From: Lachnospiraceae bacterium
GTDB lineage: Bacteria; Bacillota; Clostridia; Lachnospirales; Lachnospiraceae
Direction of reading: 5' to 3'
Length of the DNA stretch: 64,000 nt
NCBI GenBank assembly: GCA_022792885.1
Contig: JAAWBX010000036.1
Coordinates: forward strand, 124,001 to 188,000
Position 1 is the stretch's first letter, and each line of letters opens with the position of its first letter. A program made the translations under genes and the position numbers. Shown piece by piece: positions 42,685 to 51,440 of this stretch. A model generated the notes under the pieces. It ran no database searches, was not told where the DNA came from, and saw only the letters and a program-made list of their open reading frames with translations.

Positions 42685-44199
42685 CTAAAACCAGGCGCCT
42701 TTTAAAATATCTCTGGCCGAAGGCGTCAGCGGAATCAAATCCGAAGAATCGATGTGTTTTATGTCAAACTTCCGATTCAGCGCGGCAAAATGCTGCAGTC
42801 CGAACGCGATCCGTTTTAAATAAGAATAGACGCCGACGGCCCCGGCGGAAAAGTTGTCCGCCTCGCTTCCATAAAGCCAGCGAAGTTCCGGCAGATCCGC
42901 AAAAACTTCTTCCTTTGTTGTCCCGTAAGGCTTCACATGGGCGGGAACTTTTCCTTCTTCCAGCAGCCGGCCGATCTTTTTTCCGGCCATGGCCGCCGCC
43001 ATGGAAGAACGGCACAAACCAACGGCCTTTATGTAAGGAGCCCCCAGTGCCAGCGCTTTATATACCTGGTCTTCCGTGGAAAAACCGCCCGTCACGGCGA
43101 TCGCCGGAACTTTCATGCCTTCCGCTTCCATCCTCTTGCAGATCGGAACCAGCGCCGCCTCGATCAGAATCGCCGGATAACCCCACTCGTTCATCATCTT
43201 ACAGGGACTGTACCCGGAACCGCCGCCGGCGCCGTCAAACGTGACCAGATCCGCCTTCGTCACGGAAGCGATGCGGAGCACCCGTTCCATATCCGCCGGA
43301 TCGTAACCCGCCATCTTAAAATACAGATTCTTCATTCCCATTTTCCGCAATCCGGCCATCCGCTCCGTCAGATACGCTTCGTCCCACATCGGCAGACGGC
43401 TGTAATAAAAGAAGTTCGGACAGGCGCCTCTCTCCCAGGCTTCCTGAATTTTCGGATCCGTGGGATCCGGATAAATAACGGCTCCTCCCTTCTTTTTGGC
43501 CAGAGCCTCTTCCAGCGTTTTTACCCGCACCGCCGGCTGCGTTCCCTTTGCGGACTGTCCGAACTTAAATTCCAGGGCCGTCACGTCGCCTTTCGTCAGC
43601 GCATATTCGGGAAGTCCCTGCGCGTCGTCCTCCGTATTGCACTGAAGGATGATCTGACCGTACCCTCTGTCATACCGCCGAAATGCGTCCAGAAATTCCG
43701 TCAGTTTATCAAAACGACTGATCTTCCCGTCCGTGTATTCCAGGTTCGGGTCCTTCCCCGGTGAACTCTCGCCGATCACGCAGTTGACTCCCGCCATGGC
43801 AGCGCCCGCGAAATAATCCTCCCAGTTCAATTTGATCAGCGCCGGCAGCACCACCGGCACGGCGAGTTTCACCGGATTTTCGGAACCGATCGTCTGTTCC
43901 AGTTTCACGTTGAAGATCGTGGCTTCCTCCTCCTTCGCCGCCGCTCCCACGGCGCCAAACACCCGACCGTTAATATTAAAATGGGAATAATCGATCGGCA
44001 TGTCCTTCTCGGACGCCACCTGATTCTCCCCCGTGTTCGTCGGATAGACAGCCATCTCACCCCGCATGGCCGAAAGGCCGATCTCACACGTACCCAGGCA
44101 CTCTTCCGTGCAGAACGAACACATGCCGGAAGGCGACATCTGTTTTCCTCTCATGCTGGTGTCATTGAACGCCGACGCCAGGCTTGGACTGTAAGACAT
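42685..44199 (-). CDS. Glutamate synthase-like FMN-binding protein (GltB2 domain) with N-terminal Cys cluster
   Basis: A 504-residue protein with the FMN-binding TIM-barrel domain of glutamate synthase large subunits (about residues 80-470): DLVTFDGAGGGSGYSPCKMMNEWG and PAIAVTGGFSTEDQVYKALALGA. It lacks the glutaminase domain and the C-terminal beta-helix of GltB. The first 50 residues hold four cysteines (CSFCTEECLGTC), suggesting an iron-sulfur or zinc site. Such stand-alone proteins are common in anaerobes; whether they make glutamate is not established. It has its own promoter and terminator, thus a single-gene unit. Confidence 0.85.
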   Translation of the reverse strand: MSYSPSLASAFNDTSMRGKQMSPSGMCSFCTEECLGTCEIGLSAMRGEMAVYPTNTGENQVASEKDMPIDYSHFNINGRVFGAVGAAAKEEEATIFNVKLEQTIGSENPVKLAVPVVLPALIKLNWEDYFAGAAMAGVNCVIGESSPGKDPNLEYTDGKISRFDKLTEFLDAFRRYDRGYGQIILQCNTEDDAQGLPEYALTKGDVTALEFKFGQSAKGTQPAVRVKTLEEALAKKKGGAVIYPDPTDPKIQEAWERGACPNFFYYSRLPMWDEAYLTERMAGLRKMGMKNLYFKMAGYDPADMERVLRIASVTKADLVTFDGAGGGSGYSPCKMMNEWGYPAILIEAALVPICKRMEAEGMKVPAIAVTGGFSTEDQVYKALALGAPYIKAVGLCRSSMAAAMAGKKIGRLLEEGKVPAHVKPYGTTKEEVFADLPELRWLYGSEADNFSAGAVGVYSYLKRIAFGLQHFAALNRKFDIKHIDSSDLIPLTPSARDILKGAWF

Positions 44200-44229
44200 A
44201 AAAATACCCCCTGATATAAATTTACTTTC

Positions 44230-44258
44230 AGTATATCACAACCCGTCCCACAAGCCAA
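44230..44258 (-). promoter_or_regulatory. Promoter of the glutamate-synthase-like gene
   Basis: TTGGCT (44253-44258) and TATACT (44230-44235) with a 17-base spacer on the minus strand; the coding start lies about 30 bases downstream with an AGGGGGT box. Confidence 0.7.
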
Positions 44259-44328
44259 TTACTTTTAAATTTCTCGGTGCGTTTCAAAAGCCGCCGAGTT
44301 TGTCCGGCGACGGCCGCCCCGCAACAAC

Positions 44329-44369
44329 AAAAAACCTCCCGAAATCCGCTTTTCTCGGATTCCGGAAGG
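44329..44369 (-). terminator. Intrinsic terminator of yceD-rpmF
   Basis: Minus-strand 14-position stem (CCTTCCGGAATCCG with CGGATTTCGGGAGG) followed by six U residues, 20 bases after the rpmF stop. Confidence 0.88.
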
Positions 44370-44388
44370 CCTGTTCCCCATATTCGGA

Positions 44389-44568
44389 TTAGTCCTGAGG
44401 AATGATCTCTTTTTTGTTGTAAGATCCGCATGCCTTGCAAACTCTGTGAGGCATCATCAAAGCGCCGCATTTGCTGCACTTCACTAAATTCATCTCACCC
44501 ATTTTCCAGTTCGCTCTACGGCTGTCTCTTCTTGCCTTGGAAGATTTATTTTTAGGACAGATAGACAT
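44389..44568 (-). CDS. rpmF: 50S ribosomal protein L32, zinc-binding form
   Basis: A 59-residue L32. It opens MSICPKNKSSKARRDSRRAN and contains CSKC and CKAC pairs (residues 31-34 and 44-47), the zinc-ribbon form of L32. A perfect GGAGGTG box precedes the ATG. It follows yceD by two bases, a linkage conserved widely in bacteria. Zinc-free paralogues exist in many Firmicutes, but none is seen here. Confidence 0.96.
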   Translation of the reverse strand: MSICPKNKSSKARRDSRRANWKMGEMNLVKCSKCGALMMPHRVCKACGSYNKKEIIPQD

Positions 44569-44570
44569 GG

Positions 44571-45113
44571 TTACACCTCCTTACCTTCACCTGTATTAGC
44601 CTTGTCAAATATCTCCTGGATAACCGCCATCCTTGGATCGGGCGGCTTCTCCTTATACTCACACGCTCCGATAACCGGATCGGTGCCACATCCATTACCG
44701 ATTCCCGCACAATCTTCTCTGCAAAGAACCTTCATAGGCATGTTCAGGAACAACTCGCCGCGGACAAATTCATCCACATCAAAATGATACCCTTGGATAT
44801 AGGTCTTCTCGTCCAAATCACGAAGCCGGTCCTGCTCCGACTGTTTCAAATCTATCTCCTGCTCCGCGTCCATGTGAAACGGCCAGTCCACAACGTCCAG
44901 ACAGCGATCACAGGGAATCCCCAGCGTACAGACGATATGAACTTCCAGACGATACTTCTGATTCCCCAAATTCGCAACCTTCACGACGACAGGTTCCGCC
45001 TTCCGGACCGGATAATCGCCGGCCCGACAAGAAAGCCTGTCAAACCCGAAAGCCGCCTCGTATCTTCTGCATTCACCTTCCCGGATCTGTGATTCCGACA
45101 AATGTATGCGCAT
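44571..45113 (-). CDS. yceD: DUF177/YceD family protein
   Basis: A 180-residue DUF177 protein. The family is linked to 23S rRNA accumulation and 50S assembly in homologues. A CxxC pair is visible in IPCDRCLDVV (about residue 72), plus further cysteines in LCREDCAGIGNGCG (about 135), giving a possible zinc site. The gene is immediately before rpmF with two bases between them and is driven by a consensus promoter. In Bacillus the ylbN-rpmF pair lies next to ylbM; here the ylbM homologue is only 1.3 kb away, beyond pta. Confidence 0.9.
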   Translation of the reverse strand: MRIHLSESQIREGECRRYEAAFGFDRLSCRAGDYPVRKAEPVVVKVANLGNQKYRLEVHIVCTLGIPCDRCLDVVDWPFHMDAEQEIDLKQSEQDRLRDLDEKTYIQGYHFDVDEFVRGELFLNMPMKVLCREDCAGIGNGCGTDPVIGACEYKEKPPDPRMAVIQEIFDKANTGEGKEV

Positions 45114-45139
45114 ATCAATCTCCTGATAAGCACCTAACT

Positions 45140-45168
45140 ATTATACATAGGTGGTTTTTTTTTGTCAA
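45140..45168 (-). promoter_or_regulatory. Consensus promoter of yceD-rpmF
   Basis: TTGACA (45163-45168) and TATAAT (45140-45145), both perfect, with a 17-base spacer that includes eight A residues. Confidence 0.9.
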
Positions 45169-45189
45169 TACTTTTTACTTGTTCCGCCT

Positions 45190-46200
45190 TTATTTATTCT
45201 CGCACATCTGCGCCTGTACCGCCGTAAACGCTACCACACCGACGATATCCTCGGTATAGCAGCCGCGCGAGAGATCGTTCACCGGCTTGGCAATCCCCTG
45301 AAGCATGGGGCCGTAGGCTTCCGCTTTCGCCAGTCTCTGTACCATCTTGTAACCGATATTGGCTGCGTCCAGATCCGGAAAGATCAGCACATTGGCATGT
45401 CCGGCCACCGGGCTTCCCTTGGCTTTGCTTTCGGCCACAACGGGAATGATCGCCGCATCCAACTGCAACTCTCCGTCCAGGTTGATATCCGGGTGCGCTT
45501 CCCTGGCCAGACGCGTCGCTTCCACAACCTTATCCACATCCGGATGCTTCGAACTCCCCTTGGAAGAATGAGATAACATGGCAACCGCCGGAACCCCGCC
45601 GGTCAGGGCTTCAAACGTTCTCGCCGAATTCGTCGCGATCTCGGCCAGCTGCACCGGATCGGGATTCTGGTTCACCGCGCAATCCGCAAACAGGAAAATG
45701 CCGTCGTCGCCCAGTTCGCAATTCGGCACATCCATAATAAAGAAACCGGAAACGGACTTAACCCCGGGCGTCGTCTTAATAATCTGCAGAGCCGGACGGA
45801 GCGTATCCGCCGTCGAATGGCAGGCGCCTGCCACCATCCCGTCGGCCGCACCGGCTTTCACCATAACCACGCCATATGTCAGAATATCGTTCGACAACGT
45901 ATCTCTTGCCTTTTCTTCCGTCATTCCCTTCGCCTTCCGGCACTCATATAAAAGCTGAACGTAGCTCTCAAAATTCTTGTCATTGGCCGGATTCACAATG
46001 GAAACGCCTTCCAGGCTGACTCCCAGTTCCTTCGCATCAGCCGTTACCTTCTCCGGATCGCCCAACAGAATCAGTTTTGCCGTCCCCTCTTTCAGGATCT
46101 GTTCCACCGCCTCCAGAGTCCTTCTGTCGTTGCTCTCCGGCAAAACGATCGTCTTGACATTCTGTCGTGCTTTTTCCTTAATCCGATCGATAAATCCCAT
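45190..46200 (-). CDS. pta: Phosphate acetyltransferase
   Basis: A 336-residue single-domain Pta, interconverting acetyl-CoA and acetyl phosphate in fermentative acetate formation. Conserved blocks include VLPESNDRRTLEAVE, GAADGMVAGACHSTADTLRPALQII and the C-terminal GPMLQGIAKPVNDLSRGC. ackA is not adjacent in this window, which is unusual since the two are often paired. It has its own promoter, divergent from tmcAL. Confidence 0.95.
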   Translation of the reverse strand: MGFIDRIKEKARQNVKTIVLPESNDRRTLEAVEQILKEGTAKLILLGDPEKVTADAKELGVSLEGVSIVNPANDKNFESYVQLLYECRKAKGMTEEKARDTLSNDILTYGVVMVKAGAADGMVAGACHSTADTLRPALQIIKTTPGVKSVSGFFIMDVPNCELGDDGIFLFADCAVNQNPDPVQLAEIATNSARTFEALTGGVPAVAMLSHSSKGSSKHPDVDKVVEATRLAREAHPDINLDGELQLDAAIIPVVAESKAKGSPVAGHANVLIFPDLDAANIGYKMVQRLAKAEAYGPMLQGIAKPVNDLSRGCYTEDIVGVVAFTAVQAQMCENK

Positions 46201-46238
46201 GTTTTTTTGAAACCCCCTTCGTTTTGCATTCTTCCAGT

Positions 46239-46267
46239 ATTATACTCCAATCCATTTTCAGATACAA
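46239..46267 (-). promoter_or_regulatory. Promoter of pta
   Basis: TTGTAT (46262-46267) and a perfect TATAAT (46239-46244), 17 bases apart on the minus strand, about 40 bases before the pta start. Confidence 0.7.
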
Positions 46268-46334
46268 GCAATTTCCCGCCCGTTTTTGCCAAAACAAGTC
46301 GAAATTCTTGTACCTTTCTCAGAACATTCCGCCA

Positions 46335-46363
46335 TTGAATCTTTTCCTCTTCTGCAGTAAAAT
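46335..46363 (+). promoter_or_regulatory. Promoter of tmcAL
   Basis: TTGAAT (46335-46340) and TAAAAT (46358-46363) with a 17-base spacer on the plus strand, back to back with the pta promoter. Confidence 0.65.
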
Positions 46364-46397
46364 AGAAGGAAAAACGGAAAACGGAGACAAATCGGCC

Positions 46398-47651
46398 ATG
46401 AACGTCGTCGGAATCATCGCAGAATACAACCCCTTTCACAAAGGCCACGCCTATCACATTGCCCAGGCAAAAGCCCGCACCGGCTCCGATTATGCGGTTG
46501 TTCTTATGAGCCCGGATTTTGTCCAGAGAGGCGAACCTGCCGTTACGGACAAGTATACCCGTGCCCGTATGGCGCTTTTGGCAGGCGCCGACTGCGTACT
46601 GGAAATGCCGGTCTGCACCGCCACCGGCGCCGCACGCACGTTCGCACAGGCGGGCGTCGCATTGTTGGAAAAAACCGGAGTCGTCACACATTTGTCCTTC
46701 GGCAGCGAATGCGGCGATCTCTCCCGACTTCTTGACGCCGCAGAACTTCTGGCCGAAGAACCGGAAGCGTACTCCGCAAAATTACAGGAATCGTTAAAAA
46801 ACGGGCTTTCTTATCCGGCGGCCAGCAGCCGGGCTCTGGCCGGATTATCCGAAAACGCCGCCGACCTGACCGCTTCCCCCAATAACCTCCTGGCTCTGGA
46901 ATATTTAAAAGCCATCTTACTAAGGCGATCTCCTCTGATACCGGATACCGTACCGCGTATCGGCGATTATACCGGCACAAAACTGGCGGGAGCCGCCACC
47001 TCGGCCGGTGCGATCCGGCGTTTTCTCGAGACGGTCTCTCCCCACGGCCTTCCCCGTGTCTTTGAACCGGATTCCCCTCTCTGCGATGCTCTTTTACCGG
47101 AAACGATCTCTTTATACCGGGCATCCCTTCACCGCTCTCTGCCCGTTTTTCCGGATGACTTCTCCTCCGCTTTCGCCTGCCGGCTTCTCTGCCTCCCGGA
47201 CGAAAAGCTTCTCGATTTCGAGGATGTTTCCGAAGATTTGGCCAAGCGCATCCTCAGAGAACGCAAAACGATTTCCACGTTCACCGCTTTCGCGGAAGCC
47301 TGCAAAAGCCGCTCTTATACCCGAACACGGATCAACCGGGCGCTGATCCACATCCTTCTGGACGTTCGAAAAAAAGAACTGTTTCGCTTAAAAGAACAGG
47401 ATTACGGCGGATATCTGCGCATTCTGGGATTCCGCTCCGGTTTCAGACCCGTCCTGTCGGAAATGAAACGAAAAAGTCCCGCCGTTTTGCTCACGAAAAC
47501 AGCCGACGCCCCCAAACGGCTTTCCCCGGAAGACTACGCCGTTTTTGAAAAAAACGTCTTCGCCTCCGATATTTACCGCGCAGTGGTATCGGCCCGCTTC
47601 CGCGCTCCCCTGAAAAACGAATACACCCAGGGACTTATCCTTCTTCCCTGA
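46398..47651 (+). CDS. tmcAL: tRNA(Met) cytidine acetate ligase TmcAL (YlbM)
   Basis: A 417-residue TmcAL, which makes N4-acetylcytidine at the wobble base of elongator tRNA(Met) from acetate and ATP. The nucleotidyltransferase-like motif AEYNPFHKGHAYH sits at residues 8-20, with FVQRGEPAVTDKYTRARMAL and FGSECGDLSRL downstream. The start at 46398 (MNVVGIIAEYN) is set by conservation and GGAG upstream; a longer frame reaches 46224. It is divergent from pta, whose pathway releases acetate, its substrate. Confidence 0.93.
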   Translation: MNVVGIIAEYNPFHKGHAYHIAQAKARTGSDYAVVLMSPDFVQRGEPAVTDKYTRARMALLAGADCVLEMPVCTATGAARTFAQAGVALLEKTGVVTHLSFGSECGDLSRLLDAAELLAEEPEAYSAKLQESLKNGLSYPAASSRALAGLSENAADLTASPNNLLALEYLKAILLRRSPLIPDTVPRIGDYTGTKLAGAATSAGAIRRFLETVSPHGLPRVFEPDSPLCDALLPETISLYRASLHRSLPVFPDDFSSAFACRLLCLPDEKLLDFEDVSEDLAKRILRERKTISTFTAFAEACKSRSYTRTRINRALIHILLDVRKKELFRLKEQDYGGYLRILGFRSGFRPVLSEMKRKSPAVLLTKTADAPKRLSPEDYAVFEKNVFASDIYRAVVSARFRAPLKNEYTQGLILLP

Positions 47652-47698
47652 GTGTCGCTTTATCAGACAACCGCCCGTTCTTCTTAAAAAATAAAGGA

Positions 47699-48559
47699 TT
47701 ACTCCTCGACATCCGGATGCCGGTTCAACCTCACATACATCTGCGTAGTCGAGATATCCGAATGCCCCAGCATCTGCTGCACATCATGCAAGTCTCTTCC
47801 GTCTTCCACCATATGAGCGGCAAAAGTGTGGCGCAGAGTATGCGGGGTAATATCCCCCTCAATCTGAGCGCGGTTCGCATAGTGCTTAATCAGCTTCCAA
47901 AAACCCTGCCGGCTCATACTGTCCCCGGAACAGTTGGTAAACAAAAACGCGACATCCCGGTCTTTCGTCATCTGGTCCCGGGAAGAAGCCAGATACGTCT
48001 CCAACGCTTTTTTGGCCCGAGCATTGAAGGAGATCGTCCGTTCCCGCCCCGCATCGCGGCAGGTCACATAGCCCACCTCCATATTCACGTCGTCCAGTTT
48101 CAGATTCACCAGTTCCGATACCCGCATGCCGGTGCTGTAAAGAAGTTCCAGCATGGCTTTGTCCCGCAGGCCCTTCGCATTCTCCAGCTTCGGCTGAATC
48201 AGCAGCTTTTCCATCTCCTCCTGCGTCAGGACCTTCGGCGTTTTCTTGTCAATTTTCGGAGCTTTCAGCCCGTCCGCCGGATCTTTCTCGATAAGGCCCT
48301 CTTTTATCGCATACAAAAAGAAGGCTTTGACGGAAGCGATATTCCGGGAAATCGTCGCCGGAGACATCCCCTTTCTTTCCAGATCCAGAATATAACCGTT
48401 CAAACTGGTTTCCGTCACATCGCGCAATTTCAAAATCCCGTTTTCCGCCAAAAAAGCGCTCATCTTCCGTAAGTCTCTTCTGTAGGAAATTTCTGTATTA
48501 TAAGCCGTCTTTTTGATTTTATGTAAATAAATAATGTATTCTTCGATTATATTTTCCAT
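47699..48559 (-). CDS. xerD: Tyrosine recombinase XerD/XerC type
   Basis: A 286-residue tyrosine recombinase. A SAM-like N-terminal DNA-binding domain (about residues 1-95) precedes the catalytic domain, with arginine in STGMRVSELVN, HTLRHTFAAHM holding the H-x-x-R, and LGHSDISTTQMYVRL with the second histidine and the nucleophile tyrosine. Sequence and the neighbours (SpoIIM-like, Nudix) match Bacillus xerD (ripX), so a chromosome-dimer resolution role at dif is likely. No mobile element surrounds it. Confidence 0.9.
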   Translation of the reverse strand: MENIIEEYIIYLHKIKKTAYNTEISYRRDLRKMSAFLAENGILKLRDVTETSLNGYILDLERKGMSPATISRNIASVKAFFLYAIKEGLIEKDPADGLKAPKIDKKTPKVLTQEEMEKLLIQPKLENAKGLRDKAMLELLYSTGMRVSELVNLKLDDVNMEVGYVTCRDAGRERTISFNARAKKALETYLASSRDQMTKDRDVAFLFTNCSGDSMSRQGFWKLIKHYANRAQIEGDITPHTLRHTFAAHMVEDGRDLHDVQQMLGHSDISTTQMYVRLNRHPDVEE

Positions 48560-48615
48560 ATCCGCGCATCCTCTTTAGAAAGTCATGTTGCCTGTGTTGA
48601 TTATAGCCTATTCTC

Positions 48616-49113
48616 TCAGGGAAAGTCAAACAAAATTTCAGTGAAAAGCCCTGCAAAAACAAAAAGGATTCCCGACAATTTCCGTATCTTTCCTCCCTCT
48701 CCAGATCCTGCCATCCGATACGCGCCGAGGCCGTAAAACAGCCACTGAGGAAATACCGTTTTTCCAAAATGAATCATTCCAAGAACGCGGTAACGCAAAG
48801 TAAAAAGGCTGATCCAGATTCCCGCCAGAAAGGCAAACACAAACAACCAGAGTTCCCAGACACGCTCTTTTAACTTTCCCTCCGCAAGAAACCCGGGCAG
48901 AAGAAATTCCGCACAGCGCCACAAGCATAAATAGATCAGATATCTCCTGTCTTCCCGCATAATCGCCCGCGAAGAATCCAGGCGTTTTGGCAATTCCGAA
49001 AAAAGATTCCAAAGCCAGTCTTGAAAAAACGCAGCGAAAAATGTCCCGAGAATTGTTCCGGCCCCCAAGAAAAACAGAATGCGTCCGGCATAAGAAAAAG
49101 AAATTTTCTCCAT
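48616..49113 (-). CDS. Polytopic membrane protein, probable SpoIIM
   Basis: A 165-residue protein with about four to five hydrophobic segments and aromatic-rich loops. Sequence alone is weakly recognisable, but the position between a Nudix hydrolase and xerD equals that of spoIIM in Bacillus (nudF-spoIIM-fur-xerD). SpoIIM acts with SpoIID and SpoIIP in peptidoglycan remodelling during engulfment. The protein is shorter than the roughly 210 residues of B. subtilis SpoIIM. The RBS is weak (GGGAAAA), and another reading frame overlaps, so the assignment stays tentative. Confidence 0.6.
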   Translation of the reverse strand: MEKISFSYAGRILFFLGAGTILGTFFAAFFQDWLWNLFSELPKRLDSSRAIMREDRRYLIYLCLWRCAEFLLPGFLAEGKLKERVWELWLFVFAFLAGIWISLFTLRYRVLGMIHFGKTVFPQWLFYGLGAYRMAGSGEGGKIRKLSGILFVFAGLFTEILFDFP

Positions 49114-49159
49114 GAAATTTTCCCGTTTTTTTCATTCTATGCCGGGCGAACGGACAATA

Positions 49160-49696
49160 TCAGGAGCAATATCTTACCTTGTAAGCCATAAGCCCCGCAA
49201 TAGTCTTCCCGTCGGTGATTTCCCCGGAAAAAATCTTCCCCTCCAACTCTTCCATGGTATAAGCCAGAACGTCCAGGGATTCCCCCGCGTCCAGCTTCTG
49301 CCGGGAAGGGATCAGGTCGCGGGCTACAAAAACACCGATACGCTCGTCGCAAAACGCCACGGTGGTATTGACGCAGATCAGACGTTCCAGATTCTCGGAA
49401 CGGTACCCCGTTTCTTCCTCCAGTTCCCGGGCCGCGCAAACCTCGTCCGGTTCGTCCGGCGAATCCAAAGCTCCCGCCGGCAATTCCAGCATAAAACGAT
49501 TCAGGGCATTCCGATATTGACGCACCATCAGAATCCGTCCGTCCGAAAGAACCGGAATCACCGCCGCCGCTCCGTTGTGATGAACGGTATCCCAATCTTC
49601 CGTCTCCCCATTCGGAAGCCGGACGGTATCCCGATATATCGTCAGAATAGTCCCCTGGTAGGCCAATTCCCTTTTTTCTCTCTCGATTTTTATCAT
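49160..49696 (-). CDS. Nudix hydrolase, ADP-ribose pyrophosphatase type
   Basis: A 178-residue Nudix hydrolase of the NudF/ADP-ribose pyrophosphatase type. The Nudix box spans GALDSPDEPDEVCAARELEEETGY (in two parts, around residues 75-99), including the RELEEETG metal-binding core, and MVRQYRNALNRFMLELPAG precedes it as in NudF. It would hydrolyse ADP-ribose to AMP and ribose 5-phosphate. The RBS is AGGAG. The gene order nudF-spoIIM-xerD supports the assignment. Confidence 0.92.
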   Translation of the reverse strand: MIKIEREKRELAYQGTILTIYRDTVRLPNGETEDWDTVHHNGAAAVIPVLSDGRILMVRQYRNALNRFMLELPAGALDSPDEPDEVCAARELEEETGYRSENLERLICVNTTVAFCDERIGVFVARDLIPSRQKLDAGESLDVLAYTMEELEGKIFSGEITDGKTIAGLMAYKVRYCS

Positions 49697-49735
49697 ATTC
49701 TCTCTCCTTTTTATCTGCGAATCCCCTGCGCATAA

Positions 49736-49763
49736 TAAAGAAAAGCGAACATTGCTGTTCGCT
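49736..49763 (-). terminator. Intrinsic terminator of rny
   Basis: Minus-strand 8-bp stem AGCGAACA/TGTTCGCT with GCAA tetraloop, followed by TTTTCTTTATT, about 20 bases after the rny stop. Confidence 0.85.
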
Positions 49764-49782
49764 TCTCTTCTTGTCTGTTTCC

Positions 49783-51330
49783 TTATTTCGCATAATCCGT
49801 GACGCGCGATTCACGAATCACGTTCACCTTGATCTGACCCGGATATTCCAATTCGCTCTCGATCTGCTTGGAAATATTCCGCGCCAGCAGAACCATGTCG
49901 TCATCGCTGACCTGTTCCGGCACCACCATAATCCGGATCTCCCGTCCGGCCTGAACCGCAAAAGATTTATCCACTCCCTTAAAGCCGTTGGTAATGTCTT
50001 CCAGTTGTTTTAAGCGGTTGGTATAAGTCTCGATCGTCTCACGCCTTGCGCCGGGCCGGGCCGCGGAAATCGTATCCGCCGCCTGAACGATACAGGCAAT
50101 CAATGTCTGCGGCTCCACGTCGCCGTGATGCGCTTCCACCGCGTTCAGCACGATCGAAGACTCCTTGTATTTTCGACACAGATCCACGCCCAACTGAATA
50201 TGGGAACCCTCCATCTCATGATCGACCGCTTTGCCGATATCATGCAGAAGACCGGCTCTCTTTGCCGTGCGGACATCCACACCGATCTCCGCCGCTAAAA
50301 GTCCCGCCAGATGCGCGACCTCGATCGAGTGTTTCAGAGCGTTCTGTCCGTAACTGGTTCGGAATTTCATTCGACCCAAAAGCTTGACCAACTCCGGATG
50401 AATCCCGTGAACGCCCACTTCCAATACGGCGGCCTCGCCTTCTTCTCTCATCATGGTTTCGACTTCTCTCTGGGCTTTTTCAACCATCTCTTCGATTCTG
50501 GCCGGATGAATCCGCCCGTCCACGATCAGTTTTTCCAGAGCGATCCGGGCCACTTCTCTCCGGACCGGATCAAAACCGGATAAGATCACGGCTTCCGGCG
50601 TATCGTCGATAATCAGATCCACGCCTGTCATAGTCTCCAATGTACGAATATTGCGCCCTTCCCGTCCGATGATTCTTCCCTTCATCTCATCGCTGGGAAG
50701 CTGAACCACGGAAATCGTCGTCTCGGCAACATGGTCCGCGGCGCACTTTTGAATGGCAGTCACAATGTATTCTTTTGCCTTTTTCGAAACTTCCTCCTTG
50801 GCTTTCGCCTCCATCTCTTTAATCAGCTTTGCCGTATCGTGCTTTACATCGTCCTCGACCGCCCGCAAAAGGAACTCTTTTGCCTGCTCGGAGGTATATC
50901 CCGAAATCCGTTCCAGTTCTGTAACTTCTTTCTGATAAAGTTCCTCCACTTCCTGACTCTTGCGTTTTAAATTCTCTTCCCGGTTATTCAGAGCGGCTTC
51001 CTTTTTTTCCAGCGCCTCGGACTTCTTGTCCAGATTCTCTTCTTTGCTGATCACCCGGCGTTCATAGCGCTGTAACTCCGCTCTTCTCTCCTTGCTCTCC
51101 TTTTCCAGCTCGTTTTTTGTACGCAGATTTTCTTCCTTGGCTTCCAGAAGAGCTTCTCTTTTCTTCGTCTCCGCAATTTTTAACGCTTCATCTATTATTT
51201 CTCTTGATTTTTCTTCCGCTTTTCCGATCTTAGCTTCATACACCCGCTTGCGATGGGAAATTGCGGCAAACCAAGTAATCGCAACTGCAGCGCAAAGCAG
51301 TAACGCATAAATGATGATTCTGATTTCCAC
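49783..51330 (-). CDS. rny: Ribonuclease Y
   Basis: A 515-residue RNase Y, the membrane-anchored endoribonuclease that starts mRNA decay in Firmicutes. It has an N-terminal membrane segment (about residues 4-22), a long coiled coil (about 30-175), a KH domain ([17 protein letters not shown], about 210-270) and an HD domain with the catalytic HDIGKA near 365. Length matches the family. The start codon is GTG with GGAGGT upstream. It has its own promoter and terminator, between recA and the Nudix gene. Confidence 0.96.
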   Translation of the reverse strand: MEIRIIIYALLLCAAVAITWFAAISHRKRVYEAKIGKAEEKSREIIDEALKIAETKKREALLEAKEENLRTKNELEKESKERRAELQRYERRVISKEENLDKKSEALEKKEAALNNREENLKRKSQEVEELYQKEVTELERISGYTSEQAKEFLLRAVEDDVKHDTAKLIKEMEAKAKEEVSKKAKEYIVTAIQKCAADHVAETTISVVQLPSDEMKGRIIGREGRNIRTLETMTGVDLIIDDTPEAVILSGFDPVRREVARIALEKLIVDGRIHPARIEEMVEKAQREVETMMREEGEAAVLEVGVHGIHPELVKLLGRMKFRTSYGQNALKHSIEVAHLAGLLAAEIGVDVRTAKRAGLLHDIGKAVDHEMEGSHIQLGVDLCRKYKESSIVLNAVEAHHGDVEPQTLIACIVQAADTISAARPGARRETIETYTNRLKQLEDITNGFKGVDKSFAVQAGREIRIMVVPEQVSDDDMVLLARNISKQIESELEYPGQIKVNVIRESRVTDYAK

Positions 51331-51381
51331 AGGAGCACCTCCTTATTTAATTTTCATTGTACAAATATTACAACACCGATA

Positions 51382-51410
51382 ATTTTAAGCTTTTTTTATG
51401 TAGCTGTCAA
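51382..51410 (-). promoter_or_regulatory. Promoter of rny
   Basis: TTGACA (51405-51410) and TAAAAT (51382-51387) on the minus strand with a 17-base spacer, about 50 bases before the GTG start. Confidence 0.75.
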
Positions 51411-51440
51411 GCATTTATGCGTCCGACTTATGGATTTGAC

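Noticed and set aside
47699-48559. Tyrosine recombinase as a sign of an integrated element
   Set aside because: No attachment repeats or cargo genes; sequence and neighbours fit chromosomal XerD.
48638-49135. A second 165-codon frame overlapping the SpoIIM-like gene
   Set aside because: Same strand but shifted by one base; lacks the membrane segment pattern and reads as mixed composition, so the 48616-49113 frame is preferred.
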